This document shows positions 22,701 to 33,781 of a stretch of 64,000 bases of DNA, piece by piece. A program made the position numbers and the translations under genes. Origin of the DNA: Aradus depressus (taxonomy: Eukaryota; Arthropoda; Insecta; Hemiptera; Aradidae); NCBI GenBank assembly GCA_963662175.1, contig OY759222.1:8677222-8741221 (forward strand), read 5' to 3'. The number at the start of each line of letters is the position of its first letter. Within the stretch, counting starts at the first letter, position 1. The notes under the pieces were generated by a model, which did no database searches, was not told the origin of the DNA, and worked only from the letters and a program-made list of their open reading frames with translations.

Positions 22701-25700
22701 TAACTCGATCTGGGGAGAACATTACCTGTGGTTGACTCACGCCTTATTTTTGCTGAGCTATGGCGATGCGATTTTGAGCTATGATGTCCTTCTTTCTTGA
22801 CCCATGGTTGGCTTCTCTGGATGCTCAGTCCACCTCTGATCAGGATATAAAACTCTCTAGTCCTCGGTTTTTTATTTTTTTCTTAAATGCTGAAAGGTCA
22901 TGTTCCACTATTACTCTTGCTTGTCTAGGTAGTGGATGGTGGGAGGCTGAAGAAGCCCCTGGTGGTGGGGACCGACTGACAGAAGAGATGGTGGTGGGTG
23001 CTGCCAGCCACCTCTACAGAGGAGAGCTGCCGGTGGCCCTGAGAGCTAGCTACAGAGACTGGACCACAGCTAGTCTGGCTCTCCTCTCTCCTCCTCCGCA
23101 CCACCTCCATCTCCACCTCCACACACTCACACTCCTCATCCTGGCCGCCGTCTCCATCCTGGGTCTGGAGGCTCTCCTTGAGGCCCTCCCTCACCTCATC
23201 TACTATCTCACTCTTTCCATCATGATGGTCACCACCTGCCGAGTTCTCATCAAAAAGTGGGAGTTTGACCAGTTCAAACAGTAAGAAACTCTTTTTTTTT
23301 ATCGCTAGATATAATTGTCACCGGGCTTGTCCATAACGAATCCCGAATCACTGACTGTCAAACGACAGAACGTTATTATGCAATCTATTCTATACTTTAT
23401 CCTTTGAGATGTTGTGATCTAGCTGGCTCATGTAGAAGACACGTGAGTGGAGCTATACTCTTCACAAGATCACCTTGGTTGTGTAAAGAATATCTAAGAA
23501 ATTATAAAAATTTAATGCACCAAAGTCTACATTCACAATGAACTGTAATAGCAAAAACATTAACGAACAGCAATAATAAAAATATATACTTAACATTTTC
23601 TGCAGAGATATTGTGAAACCCTTAAAAAAAATAAAGAAAAACGCACGTTTTTAAAAATATTGTCTATTCCACAGAATATGTATAATATATGGGAGTAATT
23701 TCGGTATTGCTACCATCTTCAGCCACGACCTAACAGATACAAATACTATTTGTATCTGTTAGGTTTGAAGATGGTTTCAATACCGAAAGTACTGCTATTT
23801 ATTTATTATATGTATATATATTTTGTGAAATCGACAATATAAAAAAAAAAACATATGTTTTTCTTTATATTTTATTAATAAACAAGGACTCATTTCGGAC
23901 CTAGACGTCATGCACTTACTTGCTGGTTACTTTTTGGGGTCTTCTATGTACAGATTTTAATACCAACTCGTAATAAAAGTTAACAATACATAATACTCTA
24001 GGAAGAAAGTCAGTGCTATCTACTGAAAAAAAGGGACTTAGAGACATGCTTTATGGCATTTTTCACAGGTTAGTTAGTTATTATGACTCATGCCCGGGAT
24101 TTAACTACGAAGTCATATCGCCTACTACCAGAGCGCTCTTTCGTCACTCTACTATGGGAATCCTAAATTTTGCCTACCCAGGTTTAGTTATGTAGGGTAG
24201 AGGGTTTTTTAACGAGTATAGGCTCGGGACCGTCGCTTAACGTTCCATCTGAAGGACTAGATTTTTTTATCTTGAGCACGCTGTCCTTCGGATGGGATAT
24301 TAAGCGATTGATCAATACTTATGTAGAAAGTAATACTATAATGACCAAATAAATTATAATTGTAGAATTATTGAGAAAACGAAGCCACCAACCTTTTGGT
24401 AGAGATAATTCGTACCTTTATGAAATTATATGTAACACTGCTTTGTAATATTTTTACATCAGTTTCATAATTGTCTTTATTAACAAGATTTTCTCATCCT
24501 CTGCCACATTATTTCTCTGACTGTTGCAGATGGTCCAACCTCCTCGTGGCTTGGGGTGTTCCTGATTCGAATGCCTACGATGCACAGTGGTCTCACTGCT
24601 TTCAAAACGCACTGCCATCTTTTATATTTTTATTAACACTTATAATCAGCATTTTTGTGAGTCCTTTTGTTCCTTCGATACCTCATTCAGAACTGTCAGT
24701 ATTTTCAACACTTATGTCTCTCTTCGTGTTGTATAATTTGATGGTAAGTATTTTTTAAAAATTTTTATTAAATATTTGGGAAATTCTACGAAAAGTGGCA
24801 CAATTGATGCTGTGTTTTCTTAATATTTTTTAACTTCTCTATTTGAGTCAGATCGATGAATATTGGCCTGGAGGGGCCGACATTAAGAGCCTCGGAACAC
24901 AACCGTAAACATATCGCAGTTATAATAATATTTATTTCCGTTAAACCAAAAGCTGATAATGGGATACGTCATGGGAATGTATTCATTAAGATAGCTTAGA
25001 AATTAGATTCATAAACAGATATTAATTCTTAGAGTCTGACAATCATGGATTAGAATTAACAATACTACAAAAAAAAAAAATAATAATAATAATAAATAAT
25101 TACTTGAAAATATGAGTACAATAACAATAATAATATATAATACATTAGATAATTTGTTTCATTAAATAAAAATTTATATGATAATCTTTTAAAACGTTTC
25201 TTTTTCACGACGTTTCGGGACGTTCTTATGTCCATTCATCAGGTCAGAATGTGCGAAATATAGAAAAGAGAAAGAAAACAAAATAACAGTAACGATTATA
25301 AAAAAAAATATATATATATATATATAAAATAGATGAAACCTCAAATTTGACTTTTGCAATATTATATTTTTCTTTTTTTGTTCAATTAGAAAAAATGTCA
25401 ATCCAACTGGGTTAGATAGAATACATTTATTTGGATAAATAAAATCCGCTTTGTGATTCATAGAGGGCAGATCGAACATGTGTCTCCAGTTTAACAAAAA
25501 AGTAGCACCATTAATTCTGAATCACGTTTATTGATCTGAAAACAAACAAAAAAAAAACATATTTGAGTATTTTTACCACTAAATAAATTTAAAATGTAAT
25601 TATATCTTGTTATAAAAATTCCGTATTATCTCCATGACTTGTATTTCTAGAAAATGTCTGACATGCTACTTATGCAGGAAATTAGGTTTAAAACTAATTC

Positions 25701-28700
25701 TCAATATAATATTACTCAGAAGGGCAATATCGACTCAAAGAAGAGTTCCTCCCAGCTCATATTCACATAGAAACTTAAATTTTTGTAAAAATTAAATTTT
25801 TTTTTTGTTGAACAAAATTTCTAAGTGTGCCATTTTTTATAGAATTTCCTGTTTTTTTTTTCTTCTTATTGTAATTGTTATATTAACTAACTTATGTGTG
25901 TTTCACAGTGGTATAAGTCAAAATTGGATATAGCTGTGATAACGTTGTTTGTGGTTCACCTCCTGGCACGGTATCCTTATGAAATTGATACTGTAGTTTC
26001 TCAGTATTGGCGATATCTGGACGTTCATGTTCCTACATTCACCTCTTATGTTATAGGTGAGTTGTTTTGTATCTTTACAGTACTAGAGCGCAGTCAGTTA
26101 TGCGACATATTTCTTGTACGGTTTAGCGCAAACTTTAACTGCGCTCGAGTTACAAGTTAATAAAATTGAAAACTTTATACTCCATGGTAGTCCATATAAG
26201 CATTTTTAAAACGTTTTTAGAAACTATGATACCTTTTCAAAGAAAATAATTTTGACAAAAAACTCTTTTATAACAATATGATACTTTTTTGATATAACAA
26301 TATGAATACATTTTTGCGATCTGTGTCGAGTGGAAAAACGAATAAACGAAAAGTAATACTACTATAAGTAGTAGTTATTGTAACTCAAGCCCGGGCTTCA
26401 ACTACGAGGTCATATCGCCCTTTCGTCACTCTGGTGGACATGAGCCCGACTAAATACTGACTACCTAGATTTATTCATCTAGGGTAAGGGTCTTTAGCGA
26501 ATACCTGACATCGCACATGCCCTGGACCTTCTCTTAACGTCCCATCCGAAGGACGGGGTGCTTAAGGTGTTTTCGCTTCCCAGATATAAAAACCTAAGGA
26601 CCTCGGCCAGGTTATGAACCCGCGATCTTCAGCTCTCTTGATTAGCATTCCACACTCTGAGGTACCGGCGCCCTTAATACTACTGTTGAACTTTTTAGCT
26701 CCCAGTTCAAAAAAAGCTAAGGATCTTGGTCATGTTTTGAACCCGCGATCTTTAGCACAATAGAATAATTAAGTTCTTGGTTGGTAGGCAGATGTAGTGA
26801 CTTACTCGTTAATACAGAGTTTTATTTATTCCACAACTAGTTTCGCCAATTTGCCATCCTGACAGAAGTGACATGTAATGTATATAAAGTGTTGTGTTTT
26901 GGTTTGATATAAATACAGGTAATGGTGTGGAGTTCTGTCTCAACTTCAGAGTTCTCTTCTATCTGATGATGCCCGGGCTAATGTTGAGGATAGCCTCCAG
27001 AGAGAGGTGGCTCGGCCTCTTCACCCTACTTCTGCCTATTATAATTTCCCTATCCTGGTGGCATATGGCCGTCATCGCATCTAAAGGTACATTTACCTTG
27101 TTAACTTTATATTTATTATTTTCTTGACGATTATTTTTCTATTTCTTCTCACTTGGATATTATTTTAACAGTGAAGGTTGACTGCAGTGGTGCACTGCAC
27201 TTTAAGCGCTGTATTGGACCACTAAAAACGCCCTTTTGGGTGGTCGTTTATTACTCAATAACCTCTTATCTAATGTAATCATGCCCCGAACCTTGGTATT
27301 GTCAAAGTTGCCCATTCTTCGATGAATACAGCATTTATAATATATTCATATACAGTGGCGGATCTACCATGAGACTTAAGCCTTAGACTCTCAACGCCCC
27401 TGTTTACGAAGCACTATCATTTTCCACAGACGGCTCTTCGTCTACTGTATATAAGTACAATTATTACTCACTGTATAATAAATATAAAAATGTATGAAAA
27501 GAATTGGGATATCCACTCGTTTTTTAAAATGTGGTTTCCTTCTTATATAATATATAACGATAATTGTATTACAAGCACGTGCCGGTAGAGGCCCTTCGAT
27601 TGATTTGCCGATAATGCCTCTACTAAATGTAAGATTTTTCTTGACACAAAAGATACATAGAAGTATCCCAAAGTATTGTTATATTGAAAGAAATGCTGGA
27701 AAAAGTAACCAACAATCATCCCAGGGAAGCCTAAGAAACACACATAATATTATTTTATTTATATACGTTTTATATTTGTATGTTTTATTTTTAAAAATAC
27801 GTAGGATCTTATTCCTTATCATACTCATCTCTTTATTTCCTCATTTTTAAAAAATATTTATAACGAAAATTATATAATAATTGAGTTATTTATACGAAGT
27901 ATATCATCAAAACAATTCTTCAGTTTCTTTATATTCTATGATTTTATAAATAAATCAAATATTACTTTATTGTAGTTATAAATACAAAAATCTATAAATA
28001 TAAGGGATACGATCCAATACATATTTTAAATATTTATTTACTTTTTGCCCTACTCTACCTCATCCAAGATTTTTTCCCGAAAAATTTCTGGAGGGGCCCT
28101 CTTTCAAAGGAAAAGCCTCAGGGCCATAAAACTGTAGATCCGCCATTGCTGTTATATTCTGATAGTAAAAAGAGGCCAACGTTCACCGCAAGTTTGTTTT
28201 AATATATAAATCGGAGATGACGCTGAGAAAGTGCAATCTTCATTCCATGACAGCATTTTGGGTCAGTATTATAGAAAAAATGGATTATGGCACACTCCTA
28301 AATTTACTTTTAGCTTCCATACATTATTTCGTTCTAATATAAGCTTTAGAGATATTCTTATTTAAATATTTGTCGCATCTTTCTCCCCTATTTTCCTAAA
28401 TTTACAAAAAATATACCTTGATCTTTTTCTTCTTTGGCCCCATTTTGGATGACTTAAAAGTATGACATAGGTTGAGAAAATGTAATGTACCCTTATACAT
28501 AAAGTGTTGTAATCTGATGTGTTTTCATAGGGGCGACTCAGTTTGGCCTGATCAGGTCCTGTCTGGGCATCGTTGGCTGTTTCATCTTCCTACCCATGTC
28601 CGGTTTGGCGGCACTTCTTCTTGTCTTTGTCACTGCAGCAAAGTTGGTTCTTCTCCAGCAGATCCCTGCATCCACAGCCTATGCCGCTTCTGCTGTTGTA

Positions 28701-30553
28701 ACACTCGTCTTCCTTGCCCTCAAAAAGACTCGTTCCTTCAGATTTTCATTTTGGTTTAAAGTGAGTAGTCTTAATGAGTAAAACCTTTAAAGCGTCGTAG
28801 ACGATATTGTTGTGAAAATTAAGAGATTTTTGCCATGATGATTCTTCTTTTCATTCACTACATAAAAACATAGTTTTTGTACTAATAAAGAAAATTGAAA
28901 ATGAAAAGTACGGTAAAGGAAATTTTTCGTAGTTTACGATACAATTGTTCCTTTGTCTAGAACGATTCCTGATAATCATCATTCAGTGTGCTATACAGTG
29001 TGAAGTATATTTTGCATGCTGTAGTTGATGGTTCCATAGTTAGTGAACCTCTTTAATAATTGCAAAAAATTTAATATTAGTTAAAAAGAACGATATATTT
29101 TTACAAAGCAAATTTACTTTACTAAAATCAAAAGATAGTTAGGCGTTGGGGTGGATGTCGAATTTCTCCCAGGAGGCCTTCTTCCTCCACTCTTCCAAGT
29201 ATTCCGCTTGTCTCTTGTAATATGATTCCTACATTTAAGCTTGTAAATCCGCGGTTCAGTTCTGCGCACTTAGTTTTTTTCATTATAGTTACCTATTTGG
29301 GTAGTAGGTACTAATGTCAATATTGTGTTGAGATTAGCTGGGTCTTGCGGTGCCCTGCCTCTGGTTGCTGGTCAGCTCCACGACGGAGAGCCTCCAAGAA
29401 AGTGGAGGGAGTCTTTCTGAGCCTGGCCTCTCCTGGGAAGAGTACCTGAGTGTGTGTCAGTCTGGAGGGGAGGAGCGGTGCTCTCAGCTGGGAGGCCTCC
29501 AGGTCACCTGGGAAGGGAGGCTTCTCTCTCACAGACTCCTCAACATATATAATCCTATAGAACTCATCGTAACGAAGCTGCCACTGGTAAGTAGAACTCA
29601 TTTAATTAATTTATAGTTTTTTTAGTTATTTCGTTATGTTTGCTCAGACTTCATTAAGTGATTTTGTGGAGTCCTCATTGATGGATTATCGAACATATTC
29701 TGGGATTATGTAGGCTCCTTATTAGATTTTGTAGATTCCAAATTGAAAAAGATGAATTATGGAGGCTCTACATTGAACCTAATTTGGAAGAATTTGTAGG
29801 CTCTATTGTATATTGTATATAATAACTTTACCTGATGATCTCTTAGGTTGTAGAGTGTCAGGGAATGTTCGTTTACATTGAATTTAACATCTTGAACGCT
29901 TGTTTTTCGTAGGGTCTTCGAGAATCTGCGAAATGTCTTTTTGGAGAGCCTTACAACCCATGCAATGAGTCTGTTGACTGTTCACATCCTCTGAAAAATA
30001 AATGTCATCTTTCTAGTTGGAACAGGTATGTTACAGTTTGAAAAATAATGTTTTACCTCATGAGGTTGTGTATCTTATGTATAATAATTTTAGTTTATAA
30101 GTTCAAAACTGGAGAATAATTTGGCAAAAAGGTCTTGAGATCCCATCAAAATATTTTGATCATTTTATGAACTGGCCTTGATACATTTTTCACCTTGTTG
30201 ACAGATACGAGTACGAGCTGGAGGTGTTGCTGTCCCCCGAAGAGACTGGAGGCTGGAGCTCAGGCGGGGCAGTCCGCCTCCAGACAGGGCTCCTCATCTC
30301 CGCCCCCTCCCTTGCCAACTTCACTCGCCACCTCCACTCCGGAGACAGGCTCTGGTTCTCTGGTCTCTTGGCCGCCCCTTTCTCCACCCTCCTCTCCTCT
30401 ACTCCACGACTCTCTCTTCTTCAGATCGGCTGTCTCTCCTGTGCCCAGATGTCTCCCACCACCGTCGCCCCCCAGTCTGCTGATGCAAGTGTTGCTCTAC
30501 CCCTTAGAGCCATTTTTAATTTTATTTTTTCTCCATTGGTTAGTATGAAGTGA
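19790..30553 (+). CDS. wfs1: Wolframin, copy B (complete, 12 exons, 755 aa)
   Basis: An ER-resident multi-pass protein implicated in calcium homeostasis and the unfolded-protein response. Exons: 19790-19832, 19990-20088, 21167-21374, 21976-22070, 22929-23280, 24530-24743, 25909-26056, 26919-27086, 28531-28760, 29338-29586, 29913-30025, 30205-30553. All have GT-AG sites and phases that join without a stop (2268 nt). Residues about 48-117 hold a Sel1-like repeat (ARLAVYWLMKASERGHEEA). Hydrophobic helices span about 213-533 (for example LLILAAVSILGLEALL, FIFLLTLIISIFVS, LGLFTLLLPIIISLSWW). The C-terminal 220 residues contain LSWEEYLSVC, a Cys-rich segment (CLFGEPYNPCNESVDC) and a tail ending FNFIFSPLVSMK, matching the wolframin lumenal/OB-fold region. 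It is somewhat shorter than the about 850-890 aa of fly and human proteins. Introns carry SINE1, B, hAT-like and foldback elements. Confidence 0.93.
20655..20895 (+). repeat. B-repeat fragment in wolframin B intron 2
   Basis: It contains CTGTGAACACGATAACTCTC, CCTATTTATTTTCAGCCAAG and AATGAATGTATCGACAAG, in the same order as other B copies. Confidence 0.65.
21003..21084 (+). repeat. 41-bp direct duplication
   Basis: Two copies, one mismatch, of a unit starting GTGCGGTTTTTATCTCAGAC, close upstream of exon 3 of wolframin B. Confidence 0.85.
21458..21592 (-). repeat. SINE1 fragment (3' part) in intron 3
   Basis: In plus reading it starts ATTATGACTCATGCCCGGGC, continues ACGAGGTCATATCG, AGCGCTCTTTCGTCAC and TGAGCCCGACTCTACTAT, ending GCCTACCCAGGTTTA. 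Confidence 0.85.
22390..22765 (+). repeat. B-repeat copy in intron 4
   Basis: Spans from the terminal CTTCCCAGCTATATTTGAAG through GAAGTTATGTAATCG, CTGTGTCTGTGAACGCGATA and GGAGTCCCTATGTAAGTCAA to the GGGGAGAACATTACC end, about 376 bp. Confidence 0.7.
23630..23872. mobile_element. Foldback element in intron 5
   Basis: A near-palindrome with arms of about 100 bp, centred near 23744; the central CTAACAGATACAAATA and its inverse are perfect. Each arm holds a CTGAAGATGG/TTGAAGATGG ... ACCGAAA motif. No coding capacity. Confidence 0.75.
23693..23727 (-). ncRNA. Hammerhead-like motif, degenerate
   Basis: Minus strand: CTGAAGA (23722-23716), one unpaired T, a stem GGTA-GCAA-TACC, then GAAA (23702-23699) and TTACTC. 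Flanking GTGG before the core can pair with CCAT after it. The extra T before stem II and the short outer stems make catalytic activity doubtful. Confidence 0.2.
24068..24312 (-). repeat. SINE1 copy (body) in intron 5
   Basis: GTTATTATGACTCATGCCCG, then AGAGCGCTCTTTCGTCAC, ATTTTGCCTACCCAGGTTTA and CGGGACCGTCGCTTAACG, ending in a second block CCTTCGGATGGG that points the other way, so two fragments may be joined here. Confidence 0.8.
25076..25100. repeat. (AAT)n microsatellite
   Basis: A short AAT run in intron 6 next to a poly-A tract. Confidence 0.8.
25212..25242 (-). ncRNA. Hammerhead-core-like motif CTGATGA...CGAAAC
   Basis: Minus strand CTGATGA (25242-25236), then a GGAC/GTCC hairpin, then CCGAAACGTCGTG. 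The core boxes resemble hammerhead ribozymes and the widespread retroelement motif of the same form. Only two base pairs of stem I are visible. It is in intron 6 of wolframin B. Confidence 0.2.
26366..26674 (-). repeat. SINE1 near-full copy in intron 7
   Basis: It reads from the GCCCGGGC 3' end to the tRNA-like head (GAACCCGCGATCTTCAGC ... TACCGGCGCCC in plus reading). A further head fragment of the same repeat follows at 26698-26766. Confidence 0.85.
26698..26766 (-). repeat. SINE1 head fragment
   Basis: TTTTGAACCCGCGATC (inverse of the B-box region) preceded by the AAGGATCTTGGTC junction. Adjacent to the copy ending at 26674. Confidence 0.65.
26767..26880 (-). mobile_element. Single-arm relative of the 47.7-kb foldback
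   Basis: On the minus strand GGATGGCAAATTGGCGAAAC, then TAGTTGTGG, AATAAATAAAAC and CACTACATCTGCCTACCA: the same block order as the right arm and tail at 47850-47966. Its core box is mutated. Confidence 0.6.
27353..28151. mobile_element. hAT-like non-autonomous DNA element in intron 8
   Basis: The ends CAGTGGCGGATCTAC and the inverse of GTAGATCCGCCATTGCTG are inverted copies of the type seen in hAT elements. The interior is AT-rich with no transposase. An exact 8-bp target duplication is not clear (TTCATATA versus TTATATTC). Confidence 0.65.
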
Positions 30554-30607
30554 ACTGAAATGTATAAAGAAATATTGATTTTTTTTTTTTAAATCCTCAG
30601 ATGAAAG

Positions 30608-30822
30608 AATTGTTACTCTTATCTATAGTTGAACTATGGAGAGATCTAGACATGAGTTAGTGTAAACAGAAATTCCCGCGCAGATGCCCATGCGCCGTCG
30701 TAAAAATGTATAAAGGCAGTTGCATTGTTTTTGGGTTGTGCAGTGATAAATTGTTACTCATATCTTAAATAGAAAGACCTAGAGATGAATGAGCGTAAAG
30801 AGAAACTGGCGCAGGTGGTTTG
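30608..30822 (+). repeat. Degenerate duplication in wolframin B 3' UTR
   Basis: The block starting TTGTTACTCTTATCTATAG recurs about 140 bp later as TTGTTACTCATATCTTAAAT, both followed by AGACCTAGA/AGATCTAGA and a CGCGCAG/GGCGCAGG end. Confidence 0.5.
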
Positions 30823-31543
30823 GGAGCCGAGGTGCCTTCTGTATGCCTCTGCCCACCCCTTCTCACATCAACTGAGGAAGCTTGTCTCCACCTCTCTTGT
30901 AGGCATGTTGCCGCCCTGACATCTCTTTGGAAGTGACAACGGTTATTTGAAACACCAAAACATCAATTTTCTATCTCAAGTATAATTCTCTTAAACCTAA
31001 TCTAAGTTCATTCCGATCTCATAGCGTCTAGGACCTCATTGGGGTGAAATAGACCATAATTTATAGTGCCATAAAGGCGTAAGCATTATACCAAGACATC
31101 CTATATACGATATTTTAAAATTCATTGGTCAACATAGTTATTTAAATTTTTAGTATGTTAATTAGGAAATGTGATGAATTTTATTTCAAATTGTACACAA
31201 TATTTTTGTCCTGAATATACTCATTAGTTAGTTATTCCTGGGCGCTATTATGTTACATTTAATTATTAATTATTTTAGTAGCATTTAGTTTCCTCTGTAT
31301 GAAAGACTGTTAATTCTTCGTGGGGAAGTACTTTGGTGCACCCACTAGTCATAGACTGACCTTTGTTGTAAATAATTAATTCCTTAATTTAAGCCCTTAT
31401 TTGTGCCTTTTTCAAAAAATTCTTATTTATAAGAAAAAAAAAAAGTGAAAAAGTGTATATGTATGCATCGCAGTGCTGATGTTACCATTTAACATATTTT
31501 ATTGTTAAAATTGTGTATATTTATTTCTTTAAATGAGATTAAC

Positions 31544-31549
31544 AATAAA
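31544..31549 (+). terminator. Possible poly(A) signal of wolframin B
   Basis: The first AATAAA I find after the stop codon, about 1 kb downstream. It fits a 3' UTR ending shortly after 31560. Confidence 0.35.
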
Positions 31550-31906
31550 ACAATTAATTAATTTGTGATTTTCTTACTTATTTTATTACCTTACTAGCCA
31601 AAAAGTCTACTTGTCTGTATGTTGTCACCCTTCACTCCCAATGAACGTATTTTTACAAAATTTAATTTGAAGAATTATCGGAATTTATCAAGACATTTGA
31701 AAGTGGTTTCGAACCAACCATTATACTCTGTTTTTTCTCTATTAATGTTATTTTATTTGAACAAATTTGCAAACATTTACTTCTGTTGAATGATTAGCAT
31801 CCTTACACGAATGTGCTCTAATTTTGTTCCAATGGGAAGCAGTTTATTAGCTCTTTCCCACTACTCGTTTATTATATGATTGGAGAAAGTAATTCAAAAA
31901 AATGTG

Positions 31907-32130
31907 GTCGGTGAATCATCCCGCATTGAGGAGGTCACGTCACACAAAATTTCGTGTCGATATATTTATTCTATCGGGAGTTATCGTGTTCACAGATAGA
32001 CACAAATTTTTTTTTTCATATTTGGAATCCGGAGGTCGGAAAACATGAAATTCCATTAAAAACTCGGCATCGAATTTTTGACCGATTACATAACTTGCCC
32101 TATACTTCGTATAGCTGGGGAGGTAATTAA
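31907..32130 (-). repeat. B-repeat copy with intact terminal hairpin
   Basis: Contains TATCGTGTTCACAGATAG and CGAATTTTTGACCGATTACA, ending CTATACTTCGTATAGCTGGG. The CTATAC/GTATAG hairpin near this end recurs in other copies. Confidence 0.7.
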
Positions 32131-32596
32131 CTTTAAAGTTTTTGTTCTAATGAAAACTGACTTTTTGTTCTAAGGTGCAGATTCAATATGTTCACTGAAA
32201 TGCGAAATACTAATAGAAAATTGAGGCTGTACCTCTCTGGTCCTATTTGCAGAGAATGCTTAGATCTCTTCCATATGGACCAAAGTCACTGCTGACCAAA
32301 TATTATCTTGTCATTTCTGTTTTTACAGCTCTTTTTATCCAATGTTAGCCCTTTTTCCACAGAAACCGAGCTTTTCTTTTGTGAATATGGTATAATAATA
32401 TTATAAAATCGGTCACAAGGTCTGGAAAATGCCAAATGAGCTAGAAGAAAAATAGAACATCAGAAGGGAAACGGAATGGAGGATTTTCTTTTGAAGTGAA
32501 ACTTCTTTACGCGCACTGGGCAACTTGAAGACATTGTAAGCTGGTAAATGGTTTGTAGCTCTAACTTAAACATATTTGTTAGTTTAGAAAATTGTA

Positions 32597-32939
32597 TCGA
32601 GGGCGCCGGTAGCGCAGAGCTAGCGTGCTTTACTGAGCTCAAGATCGCGGGTTCGAAACTCGGCCGAGGCCCTTAGGTTTTTTTTTTATCTTGGAGGAGA
32701 AAAAAACCCTGAGCACTCCGTCCTTCAAATAGAACGTTAAGTTGTCCTGAGTTTGTATAATGTCAGGTACTCGTTAGAGACCCCTGCCCTAGGTGAATAC
32801 AAATTGAAGGTAGGCAAAATTTAGGATTCCCAGAGTAGAGTCGGGCTCATGTCCACCAAAGCGATGAAAGAGCACTCTGGTAGTAGGCAATATGATTTGA
32901 ATGTTAAGCCCGGGCATGAGTCATAATAACTAACTAATG
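32597..32939 (+). repeat. SINE1, full-length reference copy with target duplication
   Basis: Flanked by the direct repeat GAAAATTGTA (32587-32596 and 32940-32949), showing retroposition. Layout: tRNA-like head with A-box-like GGTAGCGCAGAGCT and B box GGGTTCGAAACT; GAGGCCCTTAGG plus a T-run; a body with CACTCCGTCCTTC, CCTAGGTGAATA, GTAGAGTCGGGCTCATGTCC and a conserved hairpin region; and a 3' end GGGCATGAGTCATAATAACT with TAAC-type repeats. About 343 bp. Confidence 0.92.
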
Positions 32940-33177
32940 GAAAATTGTAGTTTTTATATCTTCCTTTTCCCATTCTACTAAGGATCCCTTCAAGACAAGC
33001 AGATCAAACTTTTTGTACTTTACAATTGTGGGCCACTTGGACTCCTATAGTTGGAACTCATTCTAAAACTTTGACCCAGGGACCCTGGATAACATATAGG
33101 GTTTTACGATAGACCGAAAGTAAAACGCAAATATTTGGAACGTTGAAATCTCAATTTTAAGAAGATCTAGAGAAATG

Positions 33178-33500
33178 GAGAGCGCTTGTAGCTCAATGGT
33201 ATGCGTGCTTGCTTACTGAAGCTCAAGATCGAAACCGGCCGAGGCCCTTAGTTTATTTTATCTTGTAGCTAAAAAAAAACTTGAGCACGCCGTCCTTCAG
33301 ATGGGACTTAAGCGATGCCCCGCGCCTATTCGATGTCAGGTACACGTTTAAGACTCTCTACCTTTGAATAAACCTAGGTAGGCAAAATTTAGGACTCCCA
33401 CAGTAGAGTCGGGCTCATGTCCACCAGAGTGACGAAAGAGCGCTCTGGTAGTAGGCGATATGACCTCGTAGTTAAAGCCCGGGCATGAGTCATAAAACCT
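33178..33500 (+). repeat. SINE1 copy
   Basis: Head AGCGCTTGTAGCTCAATGGT, a shortened B-box region, and the complete body through CCAGAGTGACGAAAGAGCGC and GCCCGGGCATGAGTCATAA, with an AACCTAACCTAACC tail. Confidence 0.88.
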
Positions 33501-33523
33501 AACCTAACCACATATGTATGGTA

Positions 33524-33781
33524 GACATGAGCCCGACTCTACTATGGGAGTTCTAAATTTTGCCAAGTCTACAGTTTTATTCACCTAGGGTAGGTGGTCT
33601 TTAACGAGTACCTGACATCGAACAGGCTTGAGGCCATCGATTAACGTACAATCCGAAGGAGGGCGAGCTAAAGCTTTTTTTAACTTCCAGATAAAAAACC
33701 GAAGGCCGTCGGCTATGTTTCGAATCCGCGATCTTGAGCTCAAAAGACAAGCACATTACCTTTGAATCACTGTTGCCCTCT
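33524..33781 (-). repeat. SINE1 copy, inverted next to the previous one
   Basis: It reads TAGACATGAGCCCGACTCTA through to the head end TTGAATCACTGTTGCCCTC in plus orientation. With the 33178 copy it makes a tail-to-tail inverted SINE pair. Confidence 0.85.
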
